Shown one piece after another: positions 1 through 7,467 of a stretch of 50,665 nucleotides of DNA; position 1 is the first letter of the stretch, and each line of letters opens with the position of its first letter. Made by a program: the position numbers and the translations under genes. Below the pieces are notes generated by a model. The model saw only the letters and a list, made by a program, of their open reading frames with translations. It made no database searches and was not told the origin of the DNA. Source of the DNA: Gammaproteobacteria bacterium (lineage in GTDB: Bacteria > Pseudomonadota > Gammaproteobacteria > Burkholderiales > Nitrosomonadaceae); NCBI GenBank assembly GCA_030431985.1, contig JAUIIB010000018.1:1-50665 (forward strand), in the 5' to 3' direction.

Positions 1-312
1 CTGGTGCTTTTTGACAAGGTGAGGCTTAAAACTACCCGATCTATCGCGCGGCGTGTCCAGCTCAAACTCGCCGGATTCCGTTTGTAGCGTCTTGCTGCTG
101 TAGCCGTTCCGATTATTGTTAACTTCGTTCGGCTCATGCTTAGCAAAACCTAGATGGTCATCAAGTTCAGCGTTTAACGCCGCTTCAACTGTGATTTTAG
201 TCAACATCTGACGAAAATCGTTGAGATCGTCTTCCGTCTTAATATTCTTCGCCGCTAATTCGGCGATTGCTTGCAGTTCTTTGTTCTTCATCGTCTGTTT
301 ATCCTTTCCCAT
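1..312 (-). CDS. IS256-family (mutator-type) transposase, N-terminal 104 residues
   Basis: Reading the minus strand from the ATG at 312 gives an open frame to the window edge, beginning MGKDKQTMKNKELQ. It continues with the conserved N-terminal block of mutator-type transposases, including AALNAELDDHLGF, a GYSSKTLQTESGEFEL stretch and the PRDRSGSF motif. IS256 transposases are DDE enzymes of about 400 residues that excise and reinsert the element. The catalytic domain lies off the left edge. The same family's C-terminus appears at the right edge of the window, in the same orientation. Confidence 0.88.
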   Translation of the reverse strand, partial: MGKDKQTMKNKELQAIAELAAKNIKTEDDLNDFRQMLTKITVEAALNAELDDHLGFAKHEPNEVNNNRNGYSSKTLQTESGEFELDTPRDRSGSFKPHLVKKHQ

Positions 313-330
313 ATCCGGGGTTAATGATAA

Positions 331-358
331 ACAGTTACACAGAATTTGTTACAGTCTC
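331..358. repeat. Terminal inverted repeat of the left IS256 element
   Basis: Read inward from 358, these 28 bases match the 28 bases starting at 50552 at 22 positions, including the run TTCTGTGTAACTGT. The match marks both as transposon ends of the same or closely related elements. Confidence 0.75.
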
Positions 359-1344
359 TCTGCCGTTGGTACAGGAAACCGGATGATGCAACTACGTGAG
401 AAATACGGTTCGTTGACATTGTGTTTCCCGCTGCGTATCGATACCTGTATTGCTCCACAAACCGAGTGCTGTTCGCGCAGCTTCTCTCCCGCTCGTGTCG
501 CATGTAATGCTACCGCTTCGGATAGGGCTTGTTTGCAAGTGATGCGTTGCCCGAAAGAGCGTGAGGCGATAATCTGTTTTTTGGGTGCGATATCTTCCTT
601 GTCAAGACAGGTTATGCCACGCAGCTCCATAATCAACCGTTGCATCACAACGCTGTATCGTTTGCGCATGTGATCGGGATCAGCATTGCGTAAGTCCAAC
701 GCTGTGTAGATATGGTGTTGATTCAGTTTTTCAGCCCAGCGTCGACCGATACCCCAGATATCGCCTACAGCAACACCGGCCAATACTGCATCCAATGATT
801 TAGCATTACCGATATTAAAAACCCGACCCGGTATAGCGTGTTGCTTGCAAATCCGGTTGGCGATCTTGGCTAGCGTTTTGGTCGGCCCGATACCCATAGA
901 CACAGGGATGCCAGTATGTTGAAAGACTCTCATGACGATCTCTCGTCCTAATGCATCCAGTGTTCCATGCCGGATACCGGTCATATCCAGCCAGGCTTCA
1001 TCAATACTGTAGATTTCCATATCGGGTGCAAGCTGTCCCAGCGTATACATCACGCGAGCAGACATGTCGCCATAGAGAGCATAGTTACTGGATACGATAA
1101 CGGCCTTCATTGCTTCAAGCTGTTTCTTGTGCTTGAAATACGGTGCACCCATCGGGATACCCGCAGCCTTGAGTTCGTTGGAGCGGGCAATGATACAGCC
1201 GTCATTGTTGGACAGCACACCGACAGGCCGATTGTTCCATGCCGGATGAAACACCCGCTCGCACGACACATAGAAGTTATTGCAATCAACCAGCGCGATA
1301 CGCCGGGGTTGATCAGAGTTTACGGGTAACACCCGACACCACAC
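359..1344 (-). pseudogene. umuC: umuC, Y-family DNA polymerase V subunit, C-terminus lost to IS256 insertion
   Basis: UmuC is the error-prone polymerase that copies past DNA lesions when activated by processed UmuD and RecA. The frame shows the family start ALVDCNNFYVSCERVF, the palm-domain YSIDEAWLDMTG catalytic motif and the helix-hairpin-helix region GIGRRWAEKL. It is intact to the FPVPTA motif and then runs into the IS end at 358, with a stop a few codons inside the IS. Complete UmuC proteins have about 420 residues; about 328 remain, so roughly 90 C-terminal residues (part of the little finger and the clamp-binding tail) are missing. The start is uncertain: ATG 1344 or GTG 1332 both overlap the end of umuD. 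Translesion function is probably lost or altered. Confidence 0.88.
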
Positions 1345-1891
1345 CCCAGATTACCAGTTCCGTTTCCTGCTTGGGCCGCACAATGGGATAGGCCGGATTC
1401 TCCGGGCGCAGTTCTATACGTCCGTTTTTCCGGTATAAGCGTTTTACGGTGAGTTCATTATCGACCACCGCTATAACGATAGAATCGTGCGCGGCGTCCA
1501 GTGACCGGTCAACGACCAATATATCGCCCGGCAGAATACCTGCGCCGCTCATACTCTCTCCCGTTACACGAACATAGAATGTGGCTGCCGGGTGCTTGAC
1601 GAAATATTCGTTTAAATCCAACTGACCTTCGATATAGTCGTCTGCCGGAGACGGAAACCCGGCTGACACCGATGACGATAATATTGGGCGTTTCAATGAA
1701 ACGGGATGACTGGACGGATAAAGGACATCCGTGACAATAGCGTTATCCCTGTCAAAGTTTACGTATTGTTCCAGTAATGTGTTAATTGCGGGTACGCTCG
1801 CTTGGGGTACGCGGATACGTGTGACCGGGCCGTCAAACCGTTTCTTGCGTCCTGCACCCTCGCGCTTGCCACCATGTTGATTTTTGCTCAT
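1313..1891 (-). CDS. umuD: UmuD-like LexA-family self-cleaving protein
   Basis: This 192-residue protein has the S24/LexA fold of UmuD, which cleaves itself on RecA-ssDNA to activate polymerase V. The cleavage site is visible as Ala-Gly in SSVSAGFPSPADDY. The serine-lysine dyad lies in GESMSGAGI and NELTVKRL. The N-terminus is longer than in E. coli UmuD (139 residues) and starts with the basic stretch HGGKREGAGRKKRFDG, seen in UmuD homologues on mobile elements and possibly DNA binding (inference). Its end overlaps the start of umuC, so the pair is one operon. A perfect palindrome overlaps its promoter (see 1899), which suggests SOS-type or self repression. Confidence 0.88.
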   Translation of the reverse strand: MSKNQHGGKREGAGRKKRFDGPVTRIRVPQASVPAINTLLEQYVNFDRDNAIVTDVLYPSSHPVSLKRPILSSSVSAGFPSPADDYIEGQLDLNEYFVKHPAATFYVRVTGESMSGAGILPGDILVVDRSLDAAHDSIVIAVVDNELTVKRLYRKNGRIELRPENPAYPIVRPKQETELVIWGVVSGVTRKL

Positions 1892-1898
1892 GGCGCAA

Positions 1899-1927
1899 TG
1901 TTATCTTGATAACAGGACTTAAATCAA
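1899..1927 (-). promoter_or_regulatory. umuD promoter with palindromic operator over the -10 box
   Basis: On the minus strand TTGATT (1927-1922) and ATAACA (1904-1899) are separated by 17 bases, a plausible sigma-70 promoter. The -10 lies inside a perfect palindrome, TGTTATC-TT-GATAACA on the plus strand (1899-1914). The spacing (TGT-N10-ACA) is two bases longer than the E. coli LexA box. The ATG is only 7 bases beyond, with no ribosome binding site, so the transcript may be leaderless. The palindrome is seen directly; its role as an operator is inferred. Confidence 0.5.
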
Positions 1928-2089
1928 GTGGTGAGCATAAATGTTAAGGGCGCAGGTTTGACCCCGCGCCCGCTGAGCAGTTTTCTTTCATCCTTTCTAC
2001 AGGAGACCTTAATGAATGAGGTCAATTGTTATAACGACAATTAATTGAACTGAGTTTAGAAAAACGGACGAAAAACACTGCTAGATCTC
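1915..2089. other. Intergenic stretch with a GC-rich hairpin and one tiny ORF
   Basis: A hairpin with arms GGGCGC (1948-1953) and GCGCCC (1966-1971) stands out from AT-rich surroundings. It is followed on the plus strand by a T-rich stretch but not a clean U run. An AGGAG box is followed by an ATG at 2012 that opens only 10 codons (to 2044), so a functional gene is doubtful. No other gene is seen here. Confidence 0.35.
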
Positions 2090-2108
2090 TGACGTCGTCA
2101 AAAAATTA

Positions 2109-2137
2109 TTGACATTAGTATCAGCGCCTTCTAGGAT
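2109..2137 (+). promoter_or_regulatory. Strong sigma-70 promoter of a candidate small RNA
   Basis: TTGACA at 2109-2114 is followed after exactly 17 bases by TAGGAT at 2132-2137. A short palindrome, TGACG-T-CGTCA at 2090-2100, sits just upstream of the -35 and could be an operator. Transcription would start near 2144. Confidence 0.6.
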
Positions 2138-2143
2138 CTTTAG

Positions 2144-2278
2144 TTGATAGTGAGCAAGTGAAAGTAAGACGATCCAGGCTTGGCTGTTGGCTCACTAGGC
2201 ACCCCTGGACCTCGGAACAACTTTCGACGGATAGAGGCCGCATCAATGGAATTTTCAATTCTATGATGTGGCTTTTTT
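2144..2278 (+). ncRNA. Candidate small RNA of about 135 nt
   Basis: The stretch from the predicted start near 2144 to the terminator U-run at 2278 has its own consensus promoter and a strong intrinsic terminator but no open reading frame of note. It is transcribed towards the terminase-like gene and lies between that gene and umuD. I do not recognise the sequence as a known RNA family. In P4-type satellites short RNAs govern immunity, so a regulatory role in the island is possible, but this is speculation. Confidence 0.5.
2237..2278 (+). terminator. Intrinsic terminator of the candidate small RNA
   Basis: A stem of about 16 base pairs, including two G-U pairs and one bulged A, joins GCCGCATCA and ATGGAATT to AATTCTAT and GATGTGGC around the loop TTC. 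It is followed by six T residues (2273-2278). No T-run follows on the minus strand, so it works in one direction. Confidence 0.75.
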
Positions 2279-2413
2279 CTTCCTCCTTTTAATACTTTTT
2301 CGCTATTTGCTGTTACCAAATGGTGTTGCTTATTATGAGTCAGAAGTATGCTTGGATAGAATATCTAGTGAGCACTCTTCCTATTATTAATCGAAGTTAG
2401 ATGTAGAAGCCTG

Positions 2414-3274
2414 TCATCCATCAACCGGCCTTCCAGTATCGTTATCAATCAAGATGCCACGCTCACGCAATACAGCCATTTGCCGTTCTTTAGAGCGCTT
2501 CATTGCCTTGGTAAAATTCTCAGCAATCTCATTTAGTTTTTCGGTATCAAATTGAACCTTAACCTTTGAATTATTGCTGTCTCGCCAATATTTGGGCTGT
2601 CGATTACTCAACCAAACTTTCCCGGCGCCAACATCAGCCGGGATTTCTTTTTTATGCTCAATTATTTCAGCAATAAGCTCCTGGCCGTTTTCACAGATAA
2701 CTTTTGTTGTCTTGGTCTCTGTATATCGATAGCCACATGCCCGCCGATAAAACTTGAAAGCAACCTCAGCATCGGCAATATCCTTACCTCTGCTAAGTGA
2801 CTCCGAAAACTCATGATGATCTAGTTTCCACTCATTGATAGTTGACTCGGCAACATCAAAGAAATCGGCCAGTTTCTTGTCTGTATAGCCCATTAAACAC
2901 AGCTTGTATGCTTGCTCTGCGTATTCGTCACGATACTTTGTCGGTCGTCCAACTTTGTTTCCATCACCATCCTTCGTCAAGGTTTTCGTGATGGTTTCGG
3001 AAACCATGGTTTTTGGATTCTCGGAAACCTTGCGAGAAACCTTGGAAACCTTGTTCGATTGCTTTTTGTTACTGGATTTACTGTCAGTTTTTTTGGATTG
3101 TTTTGATGGTTTCTTTGTCCATTTTTCTAAGATAGCAACTTTGCGTACAGCCGGACCGGAAACGGGCGAGTCAAGCTCTTTAATCAGCCATGCATAACCA
3201 TCACGGGAATCATTCTCCCATGTCTTTTTGACTTCCGCCCACTGCTCAGGCGTTAATTTAGGTTTTGCGGCCAT
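2414..3274 (-). CDS. Phage terminase small subunit-like DNA-binding protein (orphan)
   Basis: Small terminase subunits recognise phage DNA at cos or pac sites and hand it to the large motor subunit. Residues about 110-240 match the familiar pattern GRPTKYRDEYAEQAYKLC, then a helix-turn-helix DKKLADFFDVAESTINEW, a REG/RGK-type stretch SRGKDIADAEVAFKFYRRA, and the closing WLSNRQPKYWRD. The first 55 residues contain a second HTH-like segment around DGYAWLIKELDSPVSGPAV. A lysine/serine-rich linker (about 55-100) joins the two. The protein is longer (286 residues) than most small subunits. No large terminase, portal or capsid gene accompanies it, which fits a satellite that redirects a helper phage's packaging. 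It could instead be a transcription regulator with a terminase-like HTH. Confidence 0.75.
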   Translation of the reverse strand: MAAKPKLTPEQWAEVKKTWENDSRDGYAWLIKELDSPVSGPAVRKVAILEKWTKKPSKQSKKTDSKSSNKKQSNKVSKVSRKVSENPKTMVSETITKTLTKDGDGNKVGRPTKYRDEYAEQAYKLCLMGYTDKKLADFFDVAESTINEWKLDHHEFSESLSRGKDIADAEVAFKFYRRACGYRYTETKTTKVICENGQELIAEIIEHKKEIPADVGAGKVWLSNRQPKYWRDSNNSKVKVQFDTEKLNEIAENFTKAMKRSKERQMAVLRERGILIDNDTGRPVDG

Positions 3275-3660
3275 ATAAACAGTTATTCTTCAAAGATTAA
3301 ATCAAGTTTAGGCATTTCGCTACGTTTGTCGCGACATTCCTTCCTGAGCTTAACAAATGATTATAAAATTTTTGTATATCATCCAAAACAAGACGATAAC
3401 TAACTCTGGAAATCATGACGATGTTTGTTATTGTTCTTAGTAGAATTCATAGTCTGTTTCTGATCGATAGATCAATTTGATCTAATACAGTTAATTGCAA
3501 TGATAGAGTTAAGTCGTATTCATATTTTGTAGATTACTCTGTTTTCTATGTTGTTTTTTTATTTCTTTGTATCTTGTGTACTGACATTACTGACGATAGA
3601 TTTCTTTTGGCAGCTTTGGCAGTATGATAATCAGCATTTTTTAAAATAAATTTCGTTCTT
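3275..3660. other. AT-rich intergenic region between terminase-like and DUF3987 genes
   Basis: No convincing gene is seen in these 386 bases. The right part carries two sets of tandem short repeats (see 3579-3622). A GATC-rich palindromic patch lies around 3461-3482. The region lies directly downstream of replication-type genes and could hold an origin or a packaging site, which is inference only. Confidence 0.4.
3579..3622. repeat. Two pairs of 9-bp-spaced tandem repeats
   Basis: TACTGAC occurs at 3579-3585 and 3588-3594. TTTGGCAG occurs at 3606-3613 and 3615-3622. Both pairs have a 9-base period. Short iterated boxes next to a primase/helicase gene are reminiscent of iteron or operator sites. 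Confidence 0.4.
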
Positions 3661-5283
3661 TCAAACCAATTTACTGTCATTGCCTTTTTCCCTGATTATT
3701 ATTGGATTGATCAGATAACGAGTAGTTCGTCGACCGCTACCAGGCCCGTTTCCGCCAACTTTTTTGGCTTTTAACCAACCTTCATCCTCCAACCAATCCA
3801 ATGCCGCTTGAATTGATTCGTCAGTTGTAAGAGAGCGCCACTGATTGCGTCGAATATCCCGTGCTGTAAATTCATCTTTCAATTTTTCTTTCCGTATCTT
3901 GTCTGCTAAAGCTTGTGCAGCACGAAGACCATCGTCGATCAACAATCCGTAACAACGACGCGCATGGGCTTCAAGGTATTCACACCATGCTCCAGCCCGT
4001 GACGCAGACTCAGCGTTAACCATACCTTGCCGTCCATGTGATGCGCAATCAACAAGATGAAAGATTAGTGCAAGCGCAGGGAATAGCTTGTCGTATTTCG
4101 CTAAATGTTGCTGGATAATGGGATGATCCTCTGCTAGCATACGGTTACAATGAAGATCTTTTGACCATTCAATAAAAATTTCTTGAGCAACGTCGTCAAA
4201 GCAGAAATAGGGAAATTTTGCAAAATCATCAGCAGGATAGGCACCCCATGATTCAGGTTCGAAATCTGCTAATGTTTCGAATATCTTGAATGCGTTATCT
4301 CTCGCTTCTTTCATGGGAACACGATCACACCATTCCCATATTCTTGGATCTGGGTAGACCAGTATCTGAAATCGCTGCAGCATCCCGTCATTTGCAAGAC
4401 AATTGGTAGCTTGTTCCAAATAGCCGACTAACTTATCGGGTTGAATACCCCCAAAAATTGATACGCAAAGATTGGGTATAAGGATTGAACCGCGCCCTAT
4501 ACGATCGGTATCAAAACTGGCGTTGCCATTCCATGCTTCCAGGTAAAATGCACGATCACCCTCATGGCCTTCTCTGTCCCATGAAGCCAGCAATCCAACT
4601 AGCTCATCACGCAAAACAAGCATTCCCGCATGGTTGTCTCTTAGTAATTCGCCAAGTTTTTCTATAGTTGTGTCATTTGTTTTATAACGATTTAGAATGG
4701 GTGGGACAGGGGTATTTTTATTATGATTTTGTAATTCTAAAGCAAGATCTTCAAGATTTGTATCTATGCTATCTTTTGACTTTGCTGCTTTCTTTATAGA
4801 CGATTCAATAGCATCTTTTTTTGCTTCAAATACTGTTTTTTTAGTTTGGAAAGACTCCATTTCCGCCTGGTGGGATTTTTTTGATTGTACGACTAAGCGT
4901 TCGAGGTGTTTCAAAGCTTGATTAATTGCGGGTGTTTTCTTTGTTGAAGGCAAGCCTACTATACCACCCCATAGATTTGCAATAATCTGCCAAGAGTCGT
5001 GTGTCTTGGGTTTGATAGCACATTTAGCGCCTAAAATAGAGCCTAGTGCAACGACCACAGTGGCTGCAATAAAATCAGGTGGACAGGGCATTCTGTCGGC
5101 TTCATCCATAATCCAGACACGTAATACCTCGGGTAAAAGAGATTCTGCATCAAAAGCGGGGACTGTGCGCAAAGGCGCTGTGATCCGCTTTGGTTTCGGC
5201 CAGTTTTCTAACTTCTTTTGGCCGCCTGATTTTTTGGACGCGTCATCAAGGAAAGATAATCCCCGCTCAATTGCTTTATTCAT
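3661..5283 (-). CDS. DUF3987-family protein, putative replication primase/helicase partner of a mobile element
   Basis: This 540-residue protein matches the DUF3987 family, found next to primase-type zinc fingers in phages and integrated elements and thought to act in element replication. Seen features: CPPDFIAATVVVALGSILG near residue 70, ANLWGGIVGLPSTKKTPAIN (a degenerate P-loop, about 105-125) and a charged coiled-coil stretch (about 130-190). These are followed by LVLRDELVGLLASWDREGHE and the FGGIQPDKLVGYL motif of the family. The C-terminus has a winged-helix-like segment (about 455-530). It overlaps the upstream zinc-finger gene by 8 bases, so translation is probably coupled. The precise enzymatic activity is not established for this family. 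Confidence 0.78.
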   Translation of the reverse strand: MNKAIERGLSFLDDASKKSGGQKKLENWPKPKRITAPLRTVPAFDAESLLPEVLRVWIMDEADRMPCPPDFIAATVVVALGSILGAKCAIKPKTHDSWQIIANLWGGIVGLPSTKKTPAINQALKHLERLVVQSKKSHQAEMESFQTKKTVFEAKKDAIESSIKKAAKSKDSIDTNLEDLALELQNHNKNTPVPPILNRYKTNDTTIEKLGELLRDNHAGMLVLRDELVGLLASWDREGHEGDRAFYLEAWNGNASFDTDRIGRGSILIPNLCVSIFGGIQPDKLVGYLEQATNCLANDGMLQRFQILVYPDPRIWEWCDRVPMKEARDNAFKIFETLADFEPESWGAYPADDFAKFPYFCFDDVAQEIFIEWSKDLHCNRMLAEDHPIIQQHLAKYDKLFPALALIFHLVDCASHGRQGMVNAESASRAGAWCEYLEAHARRCYGLLIDDGLRAAQALADKIRKEKLKDEFTARDIRRNQWRSLTTDESIQAALDWLEDEGWLKAKKVGGNGPGSGRRTTRYLINPIIIREKGNDSKLV

Positions 5284-5701
5284 GGTTTAGTCCTCCAATA
5301 TCCAGGGCAGCCTGAATTCTGCTGACAGCCAACAAAAGCCTCTCACGATCAGTATTATTCAAAGGTTCTCTTTTTAGAATCGTCCTAGTTGTTGTTACTA
5401 CCACTAATGCTTCAAATGCTATTGCCTGCAATATGTCTGCGGCTGGAAAAGGTCTATGCTGAGATTTACCACTGGCCATTTCACGAGCAGGAAATAAGTC
5501 TATGAACTTAAGATTAACCGCCGATAAAACGGATTGAACATCACAATCTGCAAAGCAATGAAGAAGGATACGTCCATCATCAAGTTCCCGAATTGAGAGA
5601 GATGGTCCATGATCGTCATGTGCCGGGCATCGTGCGATATAACGCCCATGACCAGTGCATTTAACCCGTTCCAGACGTGAAATTAATGCCTCGATTGTCA
5701 T
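5276..5701 (-). CDS. CHC2-type zinc-finger primase fragment protein
   Basis: The 141-residue protein opens with a DnaG/CHC2-like zinc-binding module. CTGHGRYIARCPAHDDHGPS supplies Cys and His ligands, and LHCFADCDV completes the finger, as in primases that bind template DNA. The Toprim catalytic domain is absent, so it is a zinc finger with a helical tail rather than a full primase. It overlaps the AlpA gene by 4 bases (ATGA) and DUF3987 by 8 bases. The three form a tight operon, probably the element's replication initiation unit. Some annotation systems call such proteins 'DNA primase'; catalytic function alone is doubtful. Confidence 0.78.
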   Translation of the reverse strand: MTIEALISRLERVKCTGHGRYIARCPAHDDHGPSLSIRELDDGRILLHCFADCDVQSVLSAVNLKFIDLFPAREMASGKSQHRPFPAADILQAIAFEALVVVTTTRTILKREPLNNTDRERLLLAVSRIQAALDIGGLNHE

Positions 5702-5979
5702 AAGACCTCCTTTGCAAATAATTTACGAATAGCTGTGAGTTTAATTACAAGTTGACGTATTTCTTCTTCAGACTTACCTGCAATGCTTGCCGCAACGAGT
5801 TCATCGACGTCATAATCAGGCCATCCTTTTGAACGCTTCCCTAGGCTTATAGGCTTAGTAAACAATCCTTTGGAAATCTTATCGTAGAGAGTGCTGCGAG
5901 GATTTCCGGTGCGCATTTCTACTTGCTTGCGCCTTAGAATAGTCAGATTAGATTTCTGGATTTCTTTAGTCATGCTCAA
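5698..5979 (-). CDS. AlpA-family helix-turn-helix regulator
   Basis: This 93-residue protein matches the AlpA/phage transcriptional regulator family. It shows ILRRKQVEMRTGNPRSTLYD (a winged-helix HTH), then ISKGLFTKPISLGKRSKGWP and the DVDELVAASIAGKSEEEIRQ tail. In P4-like elements and Gram-negative PICIs the AlpA protein switches on integrase or excision genes. Here it is the first gene of an overlapping operon with the zinc-finger and DUF3987 genes. This placement suggests that it controls induction of the island. Confidence 0.85.
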   Translation of the reverse strand: MSMTKEIQKSNLTILRRKQVEMRTGNPRSTLYDKISKGLFTKPISLGKRSKGWPDYDVDELVAASIAGKSEEEIRQLVIKLTAIRKLFAKEVL

Positions 5980-6045
5980 TTCCTTTCAACTTATACCGGA
6001 ACATACCGGCATGGAGAAGAATTAAGCCAGATTATATTTTATAAA

Positions 6046-6810
6046 TCACATTGGTTTTTTAGACCTTTTTTTGTATTCCAAGCTTTCCTTCATTATTTCA
6101 GCTAAAGAATAAAGACAAATATATCTGTAGGTCGTTTCAAAAATTGTTTGGGCAAAGAAAAGGGCTGGACTGCATTCGCCATCGCGTTGCCAAATCTCTT
6201 GGCTGGCTTCTGGTCGATATTTTTTCCATATTCGCCACACTGCCTTAGCTAGAGGGCATCTAGATTTAATTTTTTTTCTTCCTCGACCTTCTTTATTGCT
6301 ATCACATATTTTTAAGGCTAGAGAAATAGCATCACGAAGTCCGGAGATACCATCAGGTAGATAGTATTTAATTCCAGGATGTGTGTATTGATCCAGTGTG
6401 GGAGTATATGTGCAATGCTCACCCTCAGAATCTATAAAATAACCAGTGGAAAACAATTTTTCAGTAATTAGGTCAGTTTGAGCTTCTGAAATCATCAAGA
6501 AAGTATTTATATCAGTATTTTGTACGGACCTAACCAGATCATCATCGTCTTTGATTCGAGTCAATGCTTTCAACTGGGCTAAAGAATTTTTTCGTGTCAT
6601 ATTATTGTTTATTCGTTTTTTTTCTTCGTGTTCTGCAGAATGTATTTCAAAAAGAAGGTATAAATAGTCGGAGTATATAAGTTTTTCTCCTAGAGCTTTA
6701 CATAAGGTTTTATATAGCTCTAGATTCTTTGATGGTGAATACTCGATTTTAAAATCAGAAACCTGTCTCGTGGGATGTCGTCCTTCTTTAAAAAGAATTT
6801 TTCCGGGCAT
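6046..6810 (-). CDS. Uncharacterised 254-residue island protein
   Basis: I do not recognise this protein. It is soluble, charged and mostly helical by composition, with no signal peptide or membrane segment. A basic stretch (EGRGRKKIKSRCPLAKAVWR, about 172-192) could contact nucleic acid. Another feature is a TRKNSLAQLKALTRIKDDDD segment near residue 72. It lies between the integrase and the AlpA operon on the same strand, a position often used by satellites for regulatory or phage-interference genes. A gap of 66 bases separates it from alpA. The start ATG at 6810 has no strong ribosome binding site. Confidence 0.6.
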   Translation of the reverse strand: MPGKILFKEGRHPTRQVSDFKIEYSPSKNLELYKTLCKALGEKLIYSDYLYLLFEIHSAEHEEKKRINNNMTRKNSLAQLKALTRIKDDDDLVRSVQNTDINTFLMISEAQTDLITEKLFSTGYFIDSEGEHCTYTPTLDQYTHPGIKYYLPDGISGLRDAISLALKICDSNKEGRGRKKIKSRCPLAKAVWRIWKKYRPEASQEIWQRDGECSPALFFAQTIFETTYRYICLYSLAEIMKESLEYKKRSKKPM

Positions 6811-7467
6811 GTGATAACAAGTCCTAAAGTAATGAATTTATTTCGCTGCCCAAGTAATGGCTTAGTTGCATGATTGCGGTTTGTTTCAGTACTTAGCTAT
6901 TAAGAAACAATGAATGAGCAGAAAACATGCCATTAGCAAAATTTTGCTGGAGCAGTGTTGGGCCATTCAAGCCGACATTAAATTCATAAGATTTATGTCA
7001 ATTCCTATCGGATTATATTGGACTTTATTACAACTTTTCAGTGCAATTTAATTTTGGCAATGAAAATATAACGATCAATATCTGAATAATTAAAAAGGAT
7101 AATGGTTTGATTTCTTTGAAAGGATTTAATGAAGTTCACTGAAGATACGCGAGTCAAGATACCGACAATCTTGCGTTTCGGTGACTTCCGTGTCGTTACC
7201 GACCAGAACAAGTTGTTTCAGGCCACCTACTAAAGAATCATTTTTGCTTGAGTTGGCTAATGTTCTAAATTGGGTACAATGATTTTGTTATTGCTGCAAC
7301 ACTGCACACAGATGAATTACAAGCTTTCCAGTGCAGAGTAAAATGTTCGCCTCAGGATGGCGACAAGTTTAAGCTTTTACCTGAAGGTTTTAAGTCGGTA
7401 AAGGGACGAAGAAAACTACAACCAAAATGATACATAGAAATACTCAATAAAAAAATAGTGTGTCAAA
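6811..7467. other. 657-bp gap between the integrase and the unknown island gene
   Basis: The gap is AT-rich and holds no intact gene of normal size. It contains a short ORF with a good ribosome binding site at 7129-7233 (described separately). A second frame without a start (about 7273-7429) reads like a coding remnant ending KGRRKLQPK before a TGA. This looks like decayed cargo. Confidence 0.4.
7129..7233 (+). pseudogene. Short remnant, possibly the start of a restriction endonuclease gene
   Basis: A 34-residue frame follows an AAAGGA box 4 bases upstream of the ATG. Its first residues, MKFTEDTRVKIPTIL, resemble by eye the beginning of some type I restriction HsdR subunits. After that the sequence diverges and stops. 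No hsdM or hsdS is nearby. If the resemblance is right, this is a deletion relic of a restriction system in the island; otherwise it is a small unknown ORF. Confidence 0.3.

Larger units (their letters stand above)
1..358 (-). mobile_element. IS256-family insertion sequence, 5' part, running off the left edge
   Basis: The first 358 bases hold the transposase start and one terminal inverted repeat of an IS256-type element. The outer end at 358 begins GAGACTGTAA read inward. A matching end occurs at 50552 at the other side of the window, which supports the boundary. Immediately outside, at 359, the coding sequence of umuC resumes, so the element sits inside that gene. The other end of this copy lies outside the window, so a target duplication cannot be checked. 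Confidence 0.85.

Noticed and set aside
2012..2044. A 10-codon ORF after an AGGAG box
   Set aside because: Too short to support; the region also forms inverted repeats, and no similarity was recognised.
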